Shown here: in pieces, positions 49,546 through 53,635 of the stretch
How the letters are laid out: every line of letters begins with the position of its first letter
How positions within the stretch are numbered: position 1 is the first letter of the stretch
DNA from: Thermomicrobiales bacterium
Lineage (GTDB): Bacteria > Chloroflexota > Chloroflexia > Thermomicrobiales > UBA6265
Direction of reading: 5' to 3'
Length of the DNA stretch: 53,635 nucleotides
Assembly (NCBI GenBank): GCA_020432165.1
Contig: JAGQGU010000011.1
Coordinates: forward strand, 1 to 53,635
The notes under the pieces: model-generated
What the model saw: only the letters and a program-made list of their open reading frames with translations
What the model was told of the DNA's origin: nothing
The model's database searches: none
Translations under genes and position numbers: made by a program

Positions 49546-50403
49546 TTAGTCCGGAAGCACGCGGCTGAAGAGCATCTTCACAAAGGCCGGATCCTCGTGA
49601 TCGACAAAGAGCTTCTTCTCCTCATCGAGTTCAGCAATCCGCTGCATATCGCTATCGTCCAGCTCGAAATCGAAGATGGCGAAGTTTTCGGCGATACGGT
49701 CTCTCCGCACGGATTTAGGAATGGAAACGACCTCTCGCTGAAGATCCCAGCGCAGCACGACCTGTCCAACACTCTTTCCGTGCTTGTTGGCAATTGCCAC
49801 CAGCGTTTCGTTGCTGAAGAGTCCGGACCTTCCTTCGGCGAAGGGTGCCCATCCTTCGTGAACTACACCTTCGGCTTGCATCAGTTCGTGCGCCGCCACC
49901 TGCTGATGGAACGGATGCGTCTCGATCTGGTTCACCATGGGCTTGATGCGGTTATTCAGCATGAGATCCGTCAGACGGGCAGGGGAGAAGTTGGAAACGC
50001 CGATCGCTTTGACCTTGCCTTCCTCATAGAGATCTTCCAGCGCGCGCCAGGCACCATAGATATCTCCATATGGCTGGTGGATGAGATAGAGATCAAGATA
50101 CTCAAGTCCGAGCTTGTCGAGTGATCGTTGATAGGCGGTTATCGTGCCGTCGTACGATGCATCCGCCACCCAGAGTTTACTGGTAACGAAGAGATCTTCT
50201 CTGGCAATACCAACCCGGGCGATCCCTCGACCAACCGCCCGCTCGTTCATATAGGAAGTGGCGGTATCGATCAGGCGATAGCCGATGTCGATGGCATCCA
50301 CCACGCTCTGCTCGGCTTCCTCATCCGTCATCTGAAACACACCGAAGCCGAGTAGTGGCATCGCTATGCCGTTGTGTAGCTGAATCGTTGGTACGGTACC
50401 CAT
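49546..50403 (-). CDS. Aldo/keto reductase
   Basis: This 285-residue (beta/alpha)8 NADPH reductase has the tetrad: Asp and Tyr in LIDTATSYMNERAVG, Lys in FVTSKLWV and His in LYLIHQPYG. The NADPH-binding IPKSVRRDRIAEN lies near the C-terminus. Members of this group reduce methylglyoxal, 2,5-diketogluconate and other carbonyls. The ATG at 50403 has GGGAG upstream; longer in-frame starts run through the promoter and are not credible. It is the first gene of operon B. Confidence 0.95.
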   Translation of the reverse strand: MGTVPTIQLHNGIAMPLLGFGVFQMTDEEAEQSVVDAIDIGYRLIDTATSYMNERAVGRGIARVGIAREDLFVTSKLWVADASYDGTITAYQRSLDKLGLEYLDLYLIHQPYGDIYGAWRALEDLYEEGKVKAIGVSNFSPARLTDLMLNNRIKPMVNQIETHPFHQQVAAHELMQAEGVVHEGWAPFAEGRSGLFSNETLVAIANKHGKSVGQVVLRWDLQREVVSIPKSVRRDRIAENFAIFDFELDDSDMQRIAELDEEKKLFVDHEDPAFVKMLFSRVLPD

Positions 50404-50444
50404 AATTTGCGCTCCCTGCGTCCAGGCTCGATTGACCTCTTTCG

Positions 50445-50474
50445 AGCCTACGAACTTGAAGCGCTTCAAGTCAA
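50445..50474 (-). promoter_or_regulatory. MerR-type promoter/operator of operon B
   Basis: On the minus strand TTGACT (50469-50474), an 18-base spacer and TAGGCT (50445-50450). A perfect 18-bp palindrome, ACTTGAAGCGCTTCAAGT, spans 50454-50471. It shares the same -35, spacer length, palindrome core AGCGCT, outer ACTT/AAGT arms and flanking CCATTG with the merR1 promoter. It lies 42 bases before the aldo/keto reductase start, directly behind the S9 peptidase gene. Confidence 0.85.
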
Positions 50475-50479
50475 TGGGG

Positions 50480-52555
50480 CTAGTCGGTAATAACGAATCC
50501 TCGTGGTGGCGAGGCATGCAATGCATGCTCGGTGAGGTAATCCCAGATGCGGCGCTCGACGTAGCGATGGTGGTGCGTGAAGGTGTGATCGTCACCCGGG
50601 ATCACAAGGAGATCGAAATCGCGATTGGCGGCAATCATCCTGTCAATAAGCCGATACGCGTGGAAGATGGTGCAGTCCACATCCATCTCCCCATGCACGA
50701 TGAGAAACCTGCCCGTAATCTGGCCTGCTGCTTCCACCGCGGAGGATCGTGCCCACACCTCGGCATCGGAGGGATCGTCGTAGGCTTCGAGAATCATGGA
50801 CATCACCATGCGCCCCTCGAAACGTCCAGCCGCGGCAATACCGACCTTGTAGAAATCCGGGAAGAGTTCCATCGCGCGAGCAGTAGCGAACCCTCCCGCG
50901 GATCTTCCGTGTACGCTGACATTCTCGGCATCAATCCACGCGTGTTTTCGGGCCAACTCCCGGATTGCGGATACATGATCGGCCAGACCTGATCCTGCTC
51001 CCACATTCCGCCATGAATGATCGTAGAATGCCCGATCTCGGCCTGGTGTTCCTCTGCCATCGATAGTCACGCCGACCATACCCAGGCCGACGTAGGGCTC
51101 GATGTCATCGGCGTGAAACCAGGGATACGCGCGATGCATTTGCGGACCGGGATAGACGTGGTCGATTACAGGATAACTCAGCTGTTCGTCGAAGTAGGGT
51201 GGGTAATAGAGCGTGCCATAAACGGTGGTTTCACCATCTTCTGCCAATGCGGCGAAGCGCTGGGGTGCGCGCCAACCGGTTGCTTCCAGTCGGCTGACAT
51301 CCGTGTGACCCAGATCAACCAGTACCTGGCCTTCCCAATCGCGAACAGTGAAATGGGGCGGATCACTGACCGTTGAGGCCGCATCCACGAACCACGGTAG
51401 CTCATGAGCCATCGGCGAGAAGATCGCGCGATGATCTTGATCATCGTTGAGGAGCCGCGTCATCGCGCCCGTGGTGAGATCGAAGCGGCACATCGTCTCG
51501 CGATAGAGATCGTCCGCAATCAGTCCGGCTACATTGGCCCAGAGCGTGCGCGTGGACCAATCCACCTTCTGGATACTCGCGATGACGAACTCGCCATCTG
51601 TGACCAACTGCGGTTCTTTATCGTTAGCAAAATCATAGAGATAGAGCTGTCCCCAACCATCGCGTTCGCTGAACCAGAGCGCTTCGACCGGATGACCATC
51701 CACGTCATGGACGGCCACCGTCGGTGGCTGGTGAAACTCCAGATTGGGCCGGATACGTTTCTCCGCTTGCTCATGGATCAGTGTTGTCGCCTCTCCGGTG
51801 GCCGGATTCACGGCCACGAGTGAGAGGTGAAGCCAGTCGCGACTGGACAGGACGAGGTAGAGCGTATCCGATGTCGCGTTCCACCAGACATCCCGGCGTA
51901 CGATCGGGGAAGTGTGGGTGCACGGAATCGGTGGCAGATCTGGTTGAAGGGCAATACCTTTCTCGGCATCAACGATGATCAACGTTGCCATGGGCACATG
52001 CTCATCACCGGGATAGGTATCGTAGTAGGGGTGAGCTATCGGATCGCCACCATCCCGCGGTGCACTTTCTGTGACAGTGACCTCGCGCACCCCACGCAAA
52101 TCCAGGCGCTGTGTCGCCACGTAGCGTCCATCCGACGACCACTGGGCAATGAAGCTCCAGTTGAGATCGTGTGGTCGGCTCTGGCGCGCGCGGCCATAGG
52201 CGAACTCGGCAGTGCCATCAGTAGTGAGTTGTATCTGGCCAGAACCATCGGTATGGATCAGCCACAGGTTGTGGTCCCGCACATCCAGCAGGTAGCGACC
52301 ACAAGGGCTCTGCTTACCTCGCAATATGGCTGGCATCACGGGCTCGGCATCGTCCCCAAAATCGACGATTTCACCTGTGCGCACATCAAACTGCATGACC
52401 CGTTCATCACCGGCGTCGTTGTAGACGGCGAGACCATTGCCATCCGGGAGCAGCATTACCTGCTTCAGGTCGTTACGCAGCAGGGAATCGCGTACTTCAG
52501 GTCGCCAGCTGCTTGCGGTGTCATACGAAGAGCGCATATCTCGAGTGGCTGACAT
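50480..52555 (-). CDS. S9 family prolyl oligopeptidase
   Basis: This 691-residue serine peptidase has an N-terminal beta-propeller (about 30-440) and a C-terminal alpha/beta hydrolase. The nucleophile is Ser552 in VHGRSAGGFA; the Asp is in HGEMDVDCTIF and the His in GDDHTFTHHH, so the triad is complete. There is no signal peptide, so it is cytosolic and would act on short, often proline-containing peptides. The closest types are oligopeptidase B and prolyl oligopeptidase. The ribosome site is GGAG about 12 bases from the ATG. The gene ends within the operator region of the aldo/keto reductase operon. Confidence 0.9.
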   Translation of the reverse strand: MSATRDMRSSYDTASSWRPEVRDSLLRNDLKQVMLLPDGNGLAVYNDAGDERVMQFDVRTGEIVDFGDDAEPVMPAILRGKQSPCGRYLLDVRDHNLWLIHTDGSGQIQLTTDGTAEFAYGRARQSRPHDLNWSFIAQWSSDGRYVATQRLDLRGVREVTVTESAPRDGGDPIAHPYYDTYPGDEHVPMATLIIVDAEKGIALQPDLPPIPCTHTSPIVRRDVWWNATSDTLYLVLSSRDWLHLSLVAVNPATGEATTLIHEQAEKRIRPNLEFHQPPTVAVHDVDGHPVEALWFSERDGWGQLYLYDFANDKEPQLVTDGEFVIASIQKVDWSTRTLWANVAGLIADDLYRETMCRFDLTTGAMTRLLNDDQDHRAIFSPMAHELPWFVDAASTVSDPPHFTVRDWEGQVLVDLGHTDVSRLEATGWRAPQRFAALAEDGETTVYGTLYYPPYFDEQLSYPVIDHVYPGPQMHRAYPWFHADDIEPYVGLGMVGVTIDGRGTPGRDRAFYDHSWRNVGAGSGLADHVSAIRELARKHAWIDAENVSVHGRSAGGFATARAMELFPDFYKVGIAAAGRFEGRMVMSMILEAYDDPSDAEVWARSSAVEAAGQITGRFLIVHGEMDVDCTIFHAYRLIDRMIAANRDFDLLVIPGDDHTFTHHHRYVERRIWDYLTEHALHASPPRGFVITD

Positions 52556-52610
52556 AGAAAGGGATGCTCCTTGGCGGGTGTGTGATTGCTTGCCACGGTG
52601 TAGTGGTAAT

Positions 52611-52623
52611 ATCTTATCAAGAT
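52611..52623. promoter_or_regulatory. Small inverted repeat in the divergent gap
   Basis: ATCTT-ATC-AAGAT (5-base arms) lies in the AT-rich 112-base gap between the divergent S9 peptidase and binding-protein genes. An iron-responsive site would fit the binding protein, but the repeat does not match the Fur or DtxR consensus I know. No clear promoter was found. Confidence 0.2.
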
Positions 52624-52667
52624 GGTAGGATATGCATGGTTATTCGACAACACCGGAGGATTCCGTC

Positions 52668-53635
52668 ATGTCCCGTTCTCTCAATCGTCGTTCTTTTGCA
52701 GCTGGCCTTGGTGCCGCTGGTGTATTTGCCGCGATGCCAAAGGGTTTCGCGCAGGATTCGACTCCGTCCGCATCGCCAGCTGCTGGCGATGCCCGTGTCG
52801 TGAGCGCCGCCAATGGCGAGATCGAAGTTACTGGTACTCCTCAACGTATCGCCGCGATGGAATACGAGCTGGTTGAACACCTGCAGACGGTTGGCGTCAC
52901 ACCGGCTGGCGTCTGCGAGCGTGATTCAGTCAACACCTGGGTCAATCTCCCCGAGCCGTTGGGCGAGGATGTGGTTGATCTGGGCACGCGCGACGAGCCG
53001 GATATGGAAGCCATCATCATGCTGGAGCCTGATCTGATTCTGGCTGCTCATCCCCGCCAGGATGGATTTGTGGAGCAGTTGGAGGGCATCGCGACCACCG
53101 TTCAGCTTGAGACCTATTCACCTCGTTTCACCCCGACCGGCGATGAGACCTCGCTCGATCATGCCAAGGGTGTGCTGCGCGGAGTGGCTCAGGCAACCAA
53201 TACCATGGATATCGCCGAGCAGAAGATCACCGAGTTCGATACCTTCATTGGCGCGTGTGCTGGTCGGCTCGCCCAGATCGGATACGAAGGGCAGCCGTAT
53301 GTCTACGGATCGCTCATTCAGTCCGATAGTGGCACGGTGAACCTCTTCACCGATCTTTCTCGCATCGCTGGCACCATCACCGGTCTGGGTCTGGCCAATG
53401 CCATCTCGTTGGACGAGAATCCTGGTTCCCACTTTGTCGAGATCTCCCTGGAGCAGATCGGGACTCTGCCAGACGATATCCTCTTCTTCTACTCCGTGAG
53501 TGAGGCGGCTGTGGATCAGATCAACGAGACGATCGAGAGTGATACCTGGAAGGCAGCCGGTTTTGTACAGAACGGTGGTGTCATTGATCTGGGTTCACCG
53601 AATATCTGGACCGCGGGCGGATTGATCACCATGAC
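52668..53635 (+). CDS. Iron/siderophore ABC transporter substrate-binding protein (partial)
   Basis: The gene starts at ATG 52668 behind GGAGG and continues past the window end, so about 322 residues are seen. It has a Tat-type signal (NRRSFAAGLGAAG) and a T/S/P/A linker (DSTPSASPAAGD). The domain begins with GEIEVTGTPQRIAAMEYELVEHLQTVGVTPAGV and has DMEAIIMLEPDLILAAHPRQ, a FecB/FepB-type periplasmic binding fold for iron complexes or heme. The rest of the transporter is presumably beyond the window. It is divergent from the S9 peptidase. Confidence 0.88.
   Translation, partial: MSRSLNRRSFAAGLGAAGVFAAMPKGFAQDSTPSASPAAGDARVVSAANGEIEVTGTPQRIAAMEYELVEHLQTVGVTPAGVCERDSVNTWVNLPEPLGEDVVDLGTRDEPDMEAIIMLEPDLILAAHPRQDGFVEQLEGIATTVQLETYSPRFTPTGDETSLDHAKGVLRGVAQATNTMDIAEQKITEFDTFIGACAGRLAQIGYEGQPYVYGSLIQSDSGTVNLFTDLSRIAGTITGLGLANAISLDENPGSHFVEISLEQIGTLPDDILFFYSVSEAAVDQINETIESDTWKAAGFVQNGGVIDLGSPNIWTAGGLITM

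Overview
The window looks like chromosomal DNA of a member of the Chloroflexota, most likely a Thermomicrobia/Sphaerobacter-type lineage. This is inference from gene content and style, not from a marker gene: G+C-rich coding DNA, many GTG/TTG starts, Shine-Dalgarno sites, exported proteins with Ala/Ser/Thr/Pro linkers directly after the signal peptide, a split menaquinol:cytochrome c reductase, and a gene mix common in that group. No rRNA, transposase, phage gene, integrase or CRISPR array was seen.

Left part (1-16 kb), housekeeping. A MarR regulator and a small membrane protein share a unit with a palindromic operator candidate. tRNA-Leu and tRNA-Gly follow, then ftsK, a Pr6Pr-type membrane protein, recR, a GNAT-like protein, an R3H/AAA ATPase, tmk, a cyclic-di-AMP receptor homologue and a zinc-ribbon membrane protein. 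Opposite lies a two-gene unit in which an NrtR-type regulator overlaps NAD kinase. tRNA-Gln leads directly into glmU-prs-CNNM/CBS protein-birA.

Middle (16-38 kb), metabolism. One long + strand cluster encodes an acyl-CoA dehydrogenase, thiolase, gamma-carbonic-anhydrase-like (PaaY-like) protein, enoyl-CoA hydratase, EtfB, EtfA, a short FixC-like flavoprotein and a P5C-dehydrogenase-type enzyme, closed by a strong terminator. On the - strand are a transporter, a PLP aminotransferase and an APH-family kinase. A polyprenyl-phosphate sugar transferase and a Wzz-like protein follow. They collide tail to tail with a compact histidine operon (hisG-C-B-H-A-F-I) that has no hisD and has an unusual HisI fusion. 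DUF983, ComM and a transglutaminase-like protein come next.

Right part (38.7-53.6 kb). A small unit (zinc ribbon, FTCD-like cyclodeaminase, DUF4287) is followed by a cytochrome bc operon: PetB-like cytochrome b with the heme-ci cysteine, PetD-like subunit, Rieske protein, a cytochrome c-cupredoxin fusion and a 68-residue membrane protein. After tRNA-Val comes the most interesting region, 45.0-50.5 kb. Two operons on opposite strands each contain a MerR regulator of the AdhR/NmlR kind with a cysteine at the same position (Cys56). Both start from near-identical promoters: TTGACT, an 18-bp spacer covered by an 18-bp perfect palindrome of the form ACTTNNAGCGCTNNAAGT, then TA[CG]GCT. Operon A carries alcohol dehydrogenase, an exported cyclophilin-like protein, cupin, an F420-type nitroreductase and a DUF2255 gene interrupted by an amber codon. 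Operon B carries an aldo/keto reductase, MerR, a carboxymuconolactone decarboxylase, a cupin relic and an unknown protein. I read this as a two-operon, cross-regulated reactive-aldehyde/electrophile response. An S9 peptidase and a Tat-type iron/siderophore binding protein, cut by the window end, close the region.
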